Shown here in pieces: positions 26,727 through 36,132 of a DNA stretch of 64,000 bases. The notes beneath the pieces were generated by a model that was not told the origin of the DNA, made no database searches, and saw nothing but the letters and a program-made list of their open reading frames with translations. This DNA is from Fidelibacterota bacterium (GTDB taxonomy: Bacteria > Fidelibacterota > UBA8477). Position 1 is the first letter of the stretch. Every line of letters starts with the position of its first letter. The stretch spans positions 1 through 64,000 of the forward strand of contig JAIPJR010000001.1 of the NCBI GenBank assembly GCA_021734045.1, in the 5' to 3' direction. The position numbers and the translations under genes are program-made.

Positions 26727-29700
26727 TTAGGTGACCAGCTCCTGTGAGGACACATACTCACTCATCTTCGCCTGTTTTTTCGCGAAGCGTTTTCGTGTCA
26801 TGAGCAGATAGAGTGTGGGAATGAAAATCAGGGTCAGAAAGGTGGATACGGTCATACCGCCAATTACTGAGCGTGCCATGGGTGCCCAGATTTCTGCACC
26901 CGAACCGAACCCCAATGATAACGGCAACAGTGATAGAATTGTGGTTAAGGCGGTCATAAGAATCGGCCGTAACCGCAAACGCCCGCCTTTCACAATCGCT
27001 TCCTGCAGTGAAAGGTCATCCTCCCGGCCGACGATTTGATTGATAAAGTCAATGAGTACGATGGCATTATTCACCACCACACCGACCAGCAGCATCGCGC
27101 CAATCATCACCGTGATTCCCATGTTGGTACCGGTGAGCAGGAGTGCCCAAACCACACCGATAAATGCCAGGGGAACGGTGAAGAGAATGATGAAAGGATC
27201 CAGAAAGGATTCAAACTGGGCTGCCATCACCATGTAAACCAAGATTATGGCGGCTAAAATTGCCAAACCCAGATACATGAACGATTCCTGTAAATCCTTG
27301 GCCGTGCCGCCAATTTCAATACGGAAATCCGGTGGTAATGGCAAAGTCTCCAGCTTGGCATTCAGGTCATTGGTGATGGATTGGAGATCGCGTCCCGAAT
27401 TGTTGGCATTTACCGTCACCAGACGACTTTGGTCTTCCCGGTCAATTTTAACCGGTGCGTCACCAGCCACGATTGAAGCCACATTATTCAGCGGAATCTG
27501 CTCTCCGGTGGGTGTTGAAATATAAATTCTGCTCAAGTCCACTTCACTGGAACGAAAAGCCCGGTCATACCGCACCACCACATTGTACTCATCGCCGCCC
27601 TCACGATAACGGGTGGCAATACTACCTTTGATGGCGGTGGAAACGGTTCGGGCAATGGCTGACACATTCAGACCCAGCGCTGCCGCCCGATCCCGGTCAA
27701 TGTGCACCTGATACTCGGGTTGGGGGAGGGTGAATGACAGATTGATATCCACCAATCCCTCAATGTCCTCCATTATGTTCTCAACCTCATAAGCCAGCTC
27801 TTTCGCGGCTTCCAGGTCGTGACCAAAAATTTTCACCTGAACCGCACCGCCACCACCCATGGCCGGCCCACCCTGCTGAAAATTCATCTTCACACCCGGT
27901 AATTCAGCGAAGCGCTCCCTGAGAACATCCTGAATTTCAAACTGGCTCCGTTCGCGCTCATCTTTATCCGATAGCCGAATCATCATGGAGCCTTTATTGG
28001 AAGCATTACTGCCAAAGATGACCCCAAATCCGGTAGCTGTTCCGAAACTGATATAGACATTTTCAGCTTCCGGAACCTCATCGTGAACGATTTGTTCAGC
28101 CCGGGCAAAAATATCATTCGTCTGGGGTAATGATGTGCCGACTTCCGTGGAAATGTCCATGCTTATCATGCCCTGGTCCGCTTCGGGAATGAATTCACCG
28201 CCCAGACGGGAACCCAGTGCCATGGTGAAGATGAAAATTCCTACGATACTGAAAATAATCGTCTTCGGACGCTTTAATGCAAAACGCAAGGAGCGTTCAT
28301 ACACATCAATTAAGCCGACGAGCAAATGACCGATACGATTATCGAGCCAGACAGCCATACCCCATTTGTGGGTTTGTTGCTTGCGCGACAGGAGCCGGCT
28401 GGCCATGAGCGGGATCAGGGTTAACGCCACCAACAGCGATGTAATGAGCGATACCACAATGGTGAGCGCCATATCCTTGAAAAGCTGCCCGGCAATCCCT
28501 GGTACAAACAGAATGGGAACGAATACGGCTAAAGTTGTCAGCGTGGAAGCGGTGATTGCCATTCCCACTTCGCTGGCGCCATTCTCTGAGGCCACCCGAA
28601 TACGTTCACCACTCTGCTGGCGTCGGAAAATATTTTCCAGCACCACGATGGAATTATCCACCAGCAATCCAATGGATAATGCCAGACCGGCCATTGAAAT
28701 GATATTCAGTGTAATACCCAGGCGGGCCATGATGAAAAAGGTGACCACAATGGAAATGGGAATTGAAATGGAGACAATAACCGCGCTGCGAATGTGGCGC
28801 AGGAAGAAAAATAAGACCAGTCCCGAAAGCAAAAAGGCTTGAATAACGGTGCTGGATAAATTGGAAATGGATTGGTTGATGAATTTTGCCTGGTCAAACA
28901 AGACATTGAATTTAAGTCCGTTCCCCAGCCGTTTTTCCAGGTCGGGTAATGCCTCTAACACCGCTTCTGTCGCCTGGACTGTATTGGCATCCGTCTGTTT
29001 ATAGGCCATCATCATCAGCGCGTTCTGCTGATTGGTGCGAATGACCTGAGAAATTTCCTTAAAGCCATCGGTCACGGTGGCCACATTCTTCAGGTAGATG
29101 GGTGTTCCGGAATTGGAATATCCCACCACTGTATTCCCAATCTGATCCACACTGCTGAAAGTAGCATCTGTTTTCACCGAGAATTCCCGGCTGCCTTCTT
29201 CCAGTGTTCCACCCGGGATTTCCAGATTACTGAAAGTGAGGGCATTTTGAATCTGCTCCACCGTAATCCCGTTTGCGGCTAATTGATAGGGATTCAATGA
29301 AACCTGGATCTCCCGCTCCAATCCACCAACCGTTGTAATTGACGCCACACCGGGCAGCCGCTCCAGCCGCGGCTCCGCCTGTTCCAGGAGGAGTTTCCGC
29401 AACTCGGCCTCACCCAATTGATCCGCGGTGGCCGACATAAAGACAATTGGTTGCATGGAGGGGTTGAATGCGAAGGTCAGGGGCTGACTCACCTCATCCG
29501 GGAAGTAATCACGGATCAAATCAATCTGCTTCCGGACATTCTGCTCCGCCACATCCATGTCGGTACCCCAGTCGAATTCGATGAAAATGATGGAGGAGCC
29601 GCTCAGGGATTGGGAAGTGACCCGTTTCACACCTTCCACGGAAACCACCGTTTCCTCAATGGGACGGGTTACCAGCGTTTCAATATCTTCCGGTCCCACA

Positions 29701-29858
29701 CCTTCGTACTGGGTGATTGCGCCGATGAGGGGAAACTGGATATCGGGATACAAGTCCAGCCGCAACTGGAGTAATCCGAAAACACCAAATCCCACGGCGA
29801 TGAGATAAATCATGGCGAAGGTGACGCCACGCTGGATACTGACTTTTGATAATTTCAT
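26727..29858 (-). CDS. RND-family efflux pump permease (HAE-1-like)
   Basis: 1043 residues, inner-membrane proton-driven pump. It begins with an N-terminal helix and LRLDLYPDIQFPLIGAITQY, has two large periplasmic loops, and duplicates the six-helix unit (GLALSIGLLVDNSIVVLENI in the first half, GVVVNNAIVLIDFINQIV in the second). The TM4 proton-relay position reads VDN rather than the VDD of AcrB, as in many AcrB-distant HAE pumps. The periplasmic segment AMGGGGAVQVKIFGHDLE fits the porter domain. It is the last gene of the tetR-tolC-MFP-RND operon and likely exports hydrophobic toxicants; substrates cannot be read from the sequence. Confidence 0.95.
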   Translation of the reverse strand: MKLSKVSIQRGVTFAMIYLIAVGFGVFGLLQLRLDLYPDIQFPLIGAITQYEGVGPEDIETLVTRPIEETVVSVEGVKRVTSQSLSGSSIIFIEFDWGTDMDVAEQNVRKQIDLIRDYFPDEVSQPLTFAFNPSMQPIVFMSATADQLGEAELRKLLLEQAEPRLERLPGVASITTVGGLEREIQVSLNPYQLAANGITVEQIQNALTFSNLEIPGGTLEEGSREFSVKTDATFSSVDQIGNTVVGYSNSGTPIYLKNVATVTDGFKEISQVIRTNQQNALMMMAYKQTDANTVQATEAVLEALPDLEKRLGNGLKFNVLFDQAKFINQSISNLSSTVIQAFLLSGLVLFFFLRHIRSAVIVSISIPISIVVTFFIMARLGITLNIISMAGLALSIGLLVDNSIVVLENIFRRQQSGERIRVASENGASEVGMAITASTLTTLAVFVPILFVPGIAGQLFKDMALTIVVSLITSLLVALTLIPLMASRLLSRKQQTHKWGMAVWLDNRIGHLLVGLIDVYERSLRFALKRPKTIIFSIVGIFIFTMALGSRLGGEFIPEADQGMISMDISTEVGTSLPQTNDIFARAEQIVHDEVPEAENVYISFGTATGFGVIFGSNASNKGSMMIRLSDKDERERSQFEIQDVLRERFAELPGVKMNFQQGGPAMGGGGAVQVKIFGHDLEAAKELAYEVENIMEDIEGLVDINLSFTLPQPEYQVHIDRDRAAALGLNVSAIARTVSTAIKGSIATRYREGGDEYNVVVRYDRAFRSSEVDLSRIYISTPTGEQIPLNNVASIVAGDAPVKIDREDQSRLVTVNANNSGRDLQSITNDLNAKLETLPLPPDFRIEIGGTAKDLQESFMYLGLAILAAIILVYMVMAAQFESFLDPFIILFTVPLAFIGVVWALLLTGTNMGITVMIGAMLLVGVVVNNAIVLIDFINQIVGREDDLSLQEAIVKGGRLRLRPILMTALTTILSLLPLSLGFGSGAEIWAPMARSVIGGMTVSTFLTLIFIPTLYLLMTRKRFAKKQAKMSEYVSSQELVT

Positions 29859-29870
29859 ACCGAATTGTCC

Positions 29871-31145
29871 TTAATTCTTCACACTCACCAGGGTGGAATC
29901 GTTGAGGATGGTGCGACCAATTGAAACAACTTCATCACCCTCCTGTAGCCCGGATAATACTTCGTAGAAGGCATCCGATTCGATGCCAATCTGAATGGTA
30001 CGGTATAATGCCAGACTGTCATCCACCACGAATACTGAATAAGTCGTGATCACCTTACTGTCCCGCAAATCGGTTCCGGTCTGAATTTGATTGGTCTTGG
30101 TATCCACATCATTTTTGGAAACCAGCAGGACATCATTCTTTTCCTCGATGAGAATTTTCACCGTTCCAAACATCCCGGGTTTCAGCAGACTCTCCGGGTT
30201 GGGTACGCTGATTTCGGCTTCGGTTGTCCGGGTCGCTGGATTGAGAACGGGTGAAACTTTCGACACGACACCTTCGAAATTGTGGTTTGGATGCGCGGTG
30301 GTCGTGATAATCGAGCGCATACCCCGGCGCACTTTACTCACATCAGCTTCAGATAATTGAACCACCACTTTCACGGTGTCCATCTGGTAGATATTGATCA
30401 GCGGGATTTGACCGGCGACCATATCACCCTCCTCCAGCGTCCGGCCGGCGACAACACCGGAGATGGGCGCTTGAATCAGCGCATCACCCAATTGGGATTT
30501 CATGCTGGTAAGGGCAGCGCGTGCCTGGTTTACGGCCTCTTCGGTCACCTCTTTTTGGGTTTTTATCTGGTCAAACTGACTTTTCGACATGGCATTGGCT
30601 TCATACAGTGAAGCGGCACGGTTGAACTCCTCCTGGACATTCATCAGTTGAGCCAGGGCGGTATTCAACCCTGCGTTGGCCTGATTCACCGCTTCCATTA
30701 ATTTGGTATCTTCAATCTGGGCAATGGGATCGCCTGCGTTTACAAAATCACCATTATCCACATAAAATTTGTTGATGCGATCGGGGACTTTACTGAAAAC
30801 CCGAACCATGGTTTTCCCGCGCACATCACCCACATAGGTGAGGGATTTAGCGATATAGCCCCGCTTAATGGGATCCGTGTAAACCGGAACGACGACATTT
30901 TCTGATTCAGAAAGGTTCGCTTTCTTCAACTGCGCCACCAGTTTCTCGACATTTTCCACAAATGCCCGGCTCTCATCTGTCGTGGGATTGGGATTTTTTG
31001 TGTAATCCGTAACCAGTGCCACAATTTTATTTGCCGTCCGGTCATAGGTGAGCCCGGCGTTTTTCTTGCCACCACCCATTACCATCGCGCCGATGATGAT
31101 TAAAACCACGACGACGATTGCTGCTATGATTATTTTCTTTTTCAT
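29871..31145 (-). CDS. RND efflux membrane fusion (periplasmic adaptor) protein
   Basis: 424 residues from the ATG at 31145, preceded by GAGGAT. It has an N-terminal membrane anchor (KKKIIIAAIVVVVLIIIGAM), a lipoyl/barrel-sandwich pair (VDNGDFVNAGDPIAQIED and ALIQAPISGVVAGRTLEEGD) and an intervening alpha-hairpin with QANAGLNTALAQLMNVQEEF. The beta-barrel domain contains VVVQLSEADVSKVRRGM. It has no lipobox. It bridges the permease and TolC proteins of the same operon. Confidence 0.93.
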   Translation of the reverse strand: MKKKIIIAAIVVVVLIIIGAMVMGGGKKNAGLTYDRTANKIVALVTDYTKNPNPTTDESRAFVENVEKLVAQLKKANLSESENVVVPVYTDPIKRGYIAKSLTYVGDVRGKTMVRVFSKVPDRINKFYVDNGDFVNAGDPIAQIEDTKLMEAVNQANAGLNTALAQLMNVQEEFNRAASLYEANAMSKSQFDQIKTQKEVTEEAVNQARAALTSMKSQLGDALIQAPISGVVAGRTLEEGDMVAGQIPLINIYQMDTVKVVVQLSEADVSKVRRGMRSIITTTAHPNHNFEGVVSKVSPVLNPATRTTEAEISVPNPESLLKPGMFGTVKILIEEKNDVLLVSKNDVDTKTNQIQTGTDLRDSKVITTYSVFVVDDSLALYRTIQIGIESDAFYEVLSGLQEGDEVVSIGRTILNDSTLVSVKN

Positions 31146-31188
31146 ACGTATCCTCACGTTGACTCAATTCTATTGTTTAGTGCACCTT

Positions 31189-32508
31189 TTACAGGGCATT
31201 CACCGCTTTTTTCAACTGATCCACGGCCACATTGTATTGAAAAATGGACTGGTAATAACTGGACTGAGCCTGGAGGTAGTTCCCCTCCGCCGTTAAAACT
31301 TCCAGTTGCGTCGTGCTGCCGTTTTCGTACATGATGCGCGCCAAACGCAGGGCTTCGGCGGCATGTTCCATCATGGTGGCGTTTGCACCGATATTCATTT
31401 CGGTTTCGTTTACTTTCAGCCAGGCTGATTCGATTTCAGATTTGATGGATAATGCCGTCTGCTGTAGCCGAATGTCTGCTTCCTTTTTAGAAATCAACGC
31501 CTTCTGAATGCCCAGGGTTTTACGCCCGCCCGAAAAAAGCGGCCAGGACAGATTCAGCGCGGTAGTCGTGCTCCGCATGTACAAGTCCCGGTCAATGTCG
31601 CGGGAGTGTTCGGCTTGGGCCTGATGGCGCACATCCGCACTCAGTGAGAGGGACGGTAAGAGCTGGCCCATGGCAATATTGCGTTGGTATTTCGCAATAT
31701 CCTGCTGACTCTCGGTGATTCGCATCTCCGGACGATTCACCAGACCAATAGCTTTGAGAGAATCCAGAGAGGTACCAGCAAAGGGATTGGCGATTTTCCG
31801 GAGGGAGTCGGCAATGTTCAGATGAACCACTTCTTCAATCCCCATTACCATTCGCAGATGGGTTAGCACCGTCTCGTGTTGATTTTTCAGCGACTGTAAT
31901 TGGGGTTGCAGGCTTTGGAGCTTCACCTGGGCCTGAAGAACATCAAAGCGACTGGCCCGGCCCACGGCTTCACGCTTTTGGACCTGTTCCAGATTGGTTT
32001 TTGCGGAAAGACTAGAGCGTTCCGTGGCTTTAATGAGTGATTCTAAAAACTCGGTTTGGAAGTAAAGACTCCGCACCGTGTTGAGCACCTGTTGCCGGGT
32101 GAGTTCCCGTGACCAGGAACTGATATTTTTTGATTCCAGAGCGATGAGCAAACCATTCCCCGCTGCGCCACCATTGAATAAGGGCTGATTCAGAGACAGT
32201 CCCGCAGTGGCATTATAGGGAACACCCATGGTAATGGGGATGTTGGGTCCGGCGGGATTGGTAAAATTGGGGATGTAAATAACCGGTAGCTCGTGGTTTT
32301 TTGTATATGAGCCGTAAGCGGTAATGCTGGGTAGCACTGTTCCTACTGCTTCGGCTACACTCACTTTTGCCTTGGTTTCACCTTTTCGGGCGATGGTCAG
32401 GTCAAAATTCTGCTCCAGAGCCAATTGTTCCGCTCGCTCCAGGGTTAAATCGATTGTCTGGGCAAACCCCAAACTAACCAACAGGAGGAATAGAGTCATG
32501 CGCTTCAT
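31189..32508 (-). CDS. TolC-family outer-membrane efflux protein
   Basis: 439 residues. A signal peptide (MKRMTLFLLLVSLGFAQ) is followed by the two structural repeats of long coiled helices and short strands typical of TolC. Examples are LTLERAEQLALEQNFDLTIA at the start and EALRLARIMYENGSTTQLEV with LTAEGNYLQAQ near the end. The ATG overlaps the tetR stop by four bases. It provides the outer-membrane duct of the tripartite pump. Confidence 0.93.
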   Translation of the reverse strand: MKRMTLFLLLVSLGFAQTIDLTLERAEQLALEQNFDLTIARKGETKAKVSVAEAVGTVLPSITAYGSYTKNHELPVIYIPNFTNPAGPNIPITMGVPYNATAGLSLNQPLFNGGAAGNGLLIALESKNISSWSRELTRQQVLNTVRSLYFQTEFLESLIKATERSSLSAKTNLEQVQKREAVGRASRFDVLQAQVKLQSLQPQLQSLKNQHETVLTHLRMVMGIEEVVHLNIADSLRKIANPFAGTSLDSLKAIGLVNRPEMRITESQQDIAKYQRNIAMGQLLPSLSLSADVRHQAQAEHSRDIDRDLYMRSTTTALNLSWPLFSGGRKTLGIQKALISKKEADIRLQQTALSIKSEIESAWLKVNETEMNIGANATMMEHAAEALRLARIMYENGSTTQLEVLTAEGNYLQAQSSYYQSIFQYNVAVDQLKKAVNAL

Positions 32509-33077
32509 TGGATTGACGATCCTTCTTTAATAAACATGATGATCTGTTTTGTCAGATTTTCCGGGTCGAATTCGCCATTTACCCGAAACTGCCGCCCCAT
32601 GATGGCACCATTCACTGCGGGAATAATCATGGATGCCAGTAATTCCGGTTCCATATCATTGCGAACTTCGCGCGCTGCGATGCCCCGTTTAATGATATTG
32701 ACCAGGGATTGAAAACTCTGCTCAATAAGGGGCTCGAAATCTATCTGAATCTGGTTCCGGAAACGCCCTTGCAGCGTGAAAAAAATCAGCCGGCGGGTAT
32801 TGGGGAAATCAATGGCATTTCGCACATTGCACAGTGCCCAGTTATGCAGAGCAGACCATACATCCGGTGAATTCTCCGTCACAGTAATCTCCTGTTGGAG
32901 ATGATTCCGGAAATTATCTTCAACAACAGCCCGGAAAATGGCCTCCTTGTTAGGATAGTGATAATACAAGGCTGCTTTGGTAACGCCAACCGCTTCGGCA
33001 ATCTCCCGCAGAGAGGTACTGGTATAGCCTTTGTCGGCGAATAATCTGGCTGCGGTTTCTTTGATTTTATCTTTCAT
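32505..33077 (-). CDS. TetR/AcrR-family repressor of the RND operon
   Basis: 190 residues from the ATG at 33077, with a GGGGGA ribosome site; an in-frame GTG at 33098 would add seven residues. The N-terminal helix-turn-helix reads ARLFADKGYTSTSLREIAEA, then VTKAALYYHYPNKEAIFRAV, a textbook TetR DNA-binding domain. The ligand-binding half is helical and poorly conserved. It is the first gene of the efflux operon. A TetR-type operator covers its predicted transcription start, so negative autoregulation is very likely. Confidence 0.93.
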   Translation of the reverse strand: MKDKIKETAARLFADKGYTSTSLREIAEAVGVTKAALYYHYPNKEAIFRAVVEDNFRNHLQQEITVTENSPDVWSALHNWALCNVRNAIDFPNTRRLIFFTLQGRFRNQIQIDFEPLIEQSFQSLVNIIKRGIAAREVRNDMEPELLASMIIPAVNGAIMGRQFRVNGEFDPENLTKQIIMFIKEGSSIQ

Positions 33078-33101
33078 CGGTACATATCCCCCGGCCACTC
33101 C

Positions 33102-33121
33102 TTACTAACCGGCCGGTAAGA
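33102..33121. promoter_or_regulatory. TetR-type operator 1, over the operon transcription start
   Basis: TTACTAACCGGCCGGTAAGA, an imperfect dyad with the perfect core ACCGGCCGGT. It lies just downstream of the TATAAT at 33127-33132 (minus strand), so repressor binding would cover the start site. It shares the pattern TTACTAACCGnnCGGTAAG with operator 2. Confidence 0.8.
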
Positions 33122-33126
33122 AAAGC

Positions 33127-33132
33127 ATTATA
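33127..33132 (-). promoter_or_regulatory. -10 element of the tetR-tolC-MFP-RND operon
   Basis: A perfect TATAAT on the minus strand, predicting a start near 33120 inside operator 1. The -35 region is weak. Confidence 0.5.
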
Positions 33133-33231
33133 CAGGTGGTAAACAAGAACTTTTGAATCTAATTAATTTTGGTATAAATATAATAAAAACAATAAATAAT
33201 ATGAATTCCGACTATCGATAGTTTAGAAATA

Positions 33232-33251
33232 TTACTAACCGAACGGTAAGT
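33232..33251. promoter_or_regulatory. TetR-type operator 2
   Basis: TTACTAACCGAACGGTAAGT matches operator 1 at all positions except the two central bases and the last base. It lies 130 bases upstream of operator 1 across a very AT-rich stretch with no gene, a spacing that would allow looping or a second promoter. Confidence 0.72.
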
Positions 33252-33279
33252 GAGCAGCCGAATAATGCGATCCAAAATA

Positions 33280-33306
33280 GAAGGCGACGATAAAATCGCC
33301 GCCTTC
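33280..33306 (-). terminator. Probable terminator of the hydrogenase/ACT operon
   Basis: GAAGGCG and CGCCTTC pair at the base of a hairpin, with a further four pairs (CGAT/ATCG) after one mismatch. Read on the minus strand it is followed by TATTTTGG. It lies about 65 bases beyond the stop of the ACT-domain gene. Confidence 0.6.
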
Positions 33307-33369
33307 GTTCCCCCTTAACCACCTCCTTTTCAGGAGGCAAGCTAATGTCTGTTACTGCTGGGCTCCCGG

Positions 33370-33846
33370 TCAGGGCACCTCAAATACCGTATCCAGCGCT
33401 TGCCGTGCAATTTCCAGCTGATCCTGCCGGACAACGGAACTAATCGAGCTGATTGAGGTGCTGATTCCTAAGATATTTACACCATTCAAACCCAATGCTC
33501 TGAAAGCCCGTGCCGCCAATCCACAGCGCTCCCTGAAATGCGGTCCGTACACGGTCAAAAGACTGACCGGGTAGGTCTTGGTTACCTTCAAATTCTGATG
33601 CAATTCCTGTACTGCCTGTACAGCCTGGTCCAGATTGTACTCATCATCCGGTTTTACGGTTACCGACATCATCGCCTGGCCTTCATCTCCGATGCTGCTG
33701 GTGGCTGAGATGAATCCGATACAAATATTCCGTGCGGCAAATTTACTCAAAACCGTACCCGCCCAGTCTGGAGAATCTATTCCGGATGAGAGATGAATGA
33801 ACATGAGATTGTTGTCCACCAGAATGCCGCCTACCCGCTCTTTCAT
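33370..33846 (-). CDS. Free-standing tandem ACT-domain protein (aspartokinase regulatory-domain-like)
   Basis: 158 residues, no kinase domain. Two ACT modules are visible: residues ~10-85 (LMFIHLSSGIDSPDWAGTVL, then ISATSSIGDEGQAMMSVTVK) and ~92-158 (SLLTVYGPHFRERCGLAARA, then GVNILGISTSISSISSVVRQ). The second closely resembles the C-terminal ACT of aspartate kinases, including the GxxxxxISTS and IxxVV pattern. Such pairs bind amino acids or act as small-molecule sensors. It is the last gene of the hydrogenase operon, overlapping the histidine kinase stop by four bases, so a signalling role coupled to that kinase is a reasonable guess but unproven. Confidence 0.72.
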   Translation of the reverse strand: MKERVGGILVDNNLMFIHLSSGIDSPDWAGTVLSKFAARNICIGFISATSSIGDEGQAMMSVTVKPDDEYNLDQAVQAVQELHQNLKVTKTYPVSLLTVYGPHFRERCGLAARAFRALGLNGVNILGISTSISSISSVVRQDQLEIARQALDTVFEVP

Positions 33847-35186
33847 GGGACAATCTCCTTTGGAAAATGCACCTGAAAGGTGGAGCCCTGGTCCACTATG
33901 CTCTCCACCGTGACATAGCCACCGTGTTCATCTACCAGCCGCTCCACAATTGCTAATCCCAGCCCTGAGCCTGCTGAACTCACCGACTTTGCCTGAGGTG
34001 TACGATAAAATTCGTGAAAAATTTTCTTCAAATCCGAGGCTGCAATGCCAATACCGGTATCACGTACCTCCAGCAGGATTTCATCACTGGCGTCCATCAG
34101 GCGAATCAGGACGGAACCACTCTCCGGGGTATAGCGCACCCCGTTGGTTACCAGATTCCGCAGCACCTTCCGGATAGCATCCGGATCACAGACCAGTTTC
34201 ACCGGAGATTTCGGCATTTCCGCATCCAGCGTAATATGATGTGCGCTGGCGGTGATTTTTTCGTCCTGTAGAACTTCCTGCACCAACTCCCGCAGATCTG
34301 TTTCTACAAATTCCCCGGCACGCCGTAAATCACCGTAAGTGAGGTCCGAAAGGTCATTGAGCAATGCGATCATTTCTTCAGTTTTTTTCATGGATCGGGC
34401 TGCCATGTCCAGCACCCGGTCATCCACCTGATCGTGGAGAATGTCGTGAATGACTGCCAGGGTGGATTGGATGGTGCTGATGGGGGCTTTCAATTCGTGA
34501 CTGCTGACGCGAAGAAAGTTGGTTTTAGCCCGGTTCAATTCCTGGAGACGCCGGTTAGTGAATTCCAGACGTGTCCGCACCCGACGATACCGGTCGGTGA
34601 CATTTTTCGCCAGATAGGTGGAGAGGAAAATAGTCATGAGAAAAATGAGCCAGGTGAAAACCACAATTTCGGTGTACCGGGTGATATCTACACCTTCGTA
34701 AAAATTGAAATGGGGGAGAACACCAAGCCATTCGGTGCCCAGTAATGTGGTGTACAGAATTACTGCCAAGCCTGCAAATCCATAAGGCCGGGTCCCTGGA
34801 AAGATGACTGCGGCAGTAATAATGTGGAACAGATAGAAAAAGTAGAGCGGACTTTCGATTCCACCGGTAAAATGTATCAGAACGGTGAGGATGAGTAGGT
34901 CTCCCACCATCTGGATGACGATCAAATTTATCAGGTAGTCTTTGTGTTGACGAATAACATAATCGCGCAACAGAATGTAGATGGCATTGACAAGGACCAG
35001 GCCAATGAGAATCAGCACCAGGGCTTTGCATTGGACATGAATAGCCGGGAAATAGCATCCCAGCGCGATGCCAATGCCGAACACAACGATTGCCAGCCAG
35101 CGAATTCTGATTAGCCACGTGACCCGCCGCCGCAACGCAGCTGCAGTGAAAAAGGGTAGTGTGAATGGTGTCCGGCTCTGACTCAC
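33843..35186 (-). CDS. Six-TM sensor histidine kinase, RegB/PrrB-like
   Basis: 447 residues. Six hydrophobic helices occupy residues ~25-195. The segment HFTGGIESPLYFFYLFH (residues 106-121) resembles the GGxxNPF quinone-sensing motif of RegB, with S112-P113 in place of N-P. The dimerisation H-box is VSSHELKAPIST with H230; the ATPase shows RNLVTNGVRYTPES (N-box), DTGIGIA (G1), and GSGLGLAIVERLV (G2). The redox-active cysteine found next to the RegB H-box is absent. It lies between the response regulator and the ACT gene of the hydrogenase operon, suggesting it reports redox or quinone state. Confidence 0.88.
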   Translation of the reverse strand: MSQSRTPFTLPFFTAAALRRRVTWLIRIRWLAIVVFGIGIALGCYFPAIHVQCKALVLILIGLVLVNAIYILLRDYVIRQHKDYLINLIVIQMVGDLLILTVLIHFTGGIESPLYFFYLFHIITAAVIFPGTRPYGFAGLAVILYTTLLGTEWLGVLPHFNFYEGVDITRYTEIVVFTWLIFLMTIFLSTYLAKNVTDRYRRVRTRLEFTNRRLQELNRAKTNFLRVSSHELKAPISTIQSTLAVIHDILHDQVDDRVLDMAARSMKKTEEMIALLNDLSDLTYGDLRRAGEFVETDLRELVQEVLQDEKITASAHHITLDAEMPKSPVKLVCDPDAIRKVLRNLVTNGVRYTPESGSVLIRLMDASDEILLEVRDTGIGIAASDLKKIFHEFYRTPQAKSVSSAGSGLGLAIVERLVDEHGGYVTVESIVDQGSTFQVHFPKEIVP

Positions 35187-35207
35187 TGGGTTCCCACCTT
35201 CATGTAA

Positions 35208-35603
35208 TTATGCACGAACGTATTCACGTACTGTGTCAATCAAATCCCGGGGACTCACCGGTTTTTCCAGGAAAGCCTGGACCGGCAGGAAATCCTCATC
35301 TTTATGGGGATCGAATGTGAATCCGGTTTGATTGCCTACTGCCGTGAGAATCACCACCGGTGTATCTTTGATTGCCTCTTCGGACCGGATTTGGTAGGCA
35401 AGCTGGAAGCCCTCATCCAGATGTGCCATCATCACATCCAGCAGAACCAAATCGGGTTTTTCCTGACGCAATTTCTCCATTCCCCGGGTACCTTCCTGGG
35501 CGTCAATGACTATATATCCCACGGATTCCAGCGTTACCCGCATGGCTTCCACCAAATCAATATCGTCATCGATGATGAGAATTTTCTTTTTATTATCAGC
35601 CAT
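35208..35603 (-). CDS. Receiver-only response regulator (CheY-like)
   Basis: 131 residues from the ATG at 35603, fixed by a strong AAAGGAGGTC site; a longer upstream reading is rejected. The receiver domain has the acidic pocket DDD at 12-14, phosphoacceptor D56 (DLVLLDVMMA), LTAVG and the lysine in FLEKPVS. An unusual loop FTFDPHKDEDFLPVQ lies before that lysine. No DNA-binding or output domain follows. Its start overlaps the end of the hydrogenase protease gene by eight bases, tying it to the hydrogenase operon. Confidence 0.9.
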   Translation of the reverse strand: MADNKKKILIIDDDIDLVEAMRVTLESVGYIVIDAQEGTRGMEKLRQEKPDLVLLDVMMAHLDEGFQLAYQIRSEEAIKDTPVVILTAVGNQTGFTFDPHKDEDFLPVQAFLEKPVSPRDLIDTVREYVRA

Positions 35604-36129
35604 GAACTCTGACCTCCTTTGAAAATCGTGGTGAAGGATGATTTCGTTTGATTGTGTTACCGGGAAGCGTTTTCCCGTGGTGATAAATATTCTCAATCAA
35701 TGTGATCACCTGAGGCAGGGCATTTCTGACAGCAGGGGATAGCCGGTGACTCACTGCTACAATTCCCGGCTGAACACCGATGACCCACATTCGCTCCGGC
35801 AGCATGTCCAGCTTTGTCGCCAGATGATACGCTTCGGCCAGTCCCATGCCGTGCAGGGACAGATGGTCCCAGTGCAGGACCAAATCTGCTTCCGAGGGAT
35901 CAAAACAACGCACTGCCCCCGGTTCTGCTCCCATTCGGGCGGCATCCACAATCACCAGATGCTTCCGGTTGGGAAAATATTCCAACAAGCCCAAAGTATC
36001 AGTACCGCCATCTATAAGTTCAATATCCCATTCTGCCTGCGTCTTGCGCAATGCCTGAATAACTGCAATTCCCACACCATCGTCTCCGAATTGGGGATTG
36101 CCTACGCCGATGACGGTTAACCGGGACAT
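35596..36129 (-). CDS. [NiFe]-hydrogenase maturation protease
   Basis: 177 residues of the HybD/HycI family. The start VIGVGNPQFGDDGVGIAVIQ contains the nickel-binding aspartate and IVDAARMGAEPGAV the second acidic site; DHLSLHGMGLAEAY carries the family histidine. It clips the C-terminal tail of the large subunit after nickel insertion. It follows hydA by three bases and overlaps the response regulator by eight. The last ~25 residues are a basic extension beyond the usual family end. Confidence 0.92.
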   Translation of the reverse strand: MSRLTVIGVGNPQFGDDGVGIAVIQALRKTQAEWDIELIDGGTDTLGLLEYFPNRKHLVIVDAARMGAEPGAVRCFDPSEADLVLHWDHLSLHGMGLAEAYHLATKLDMLPERMWVIGVQPGIVAVSHRLSPAVRNALPQVITLIENIYHHGKTLPGNTIKRNHPSPRFSKEVRVHG

Positions 36130-36132
36130 GTT

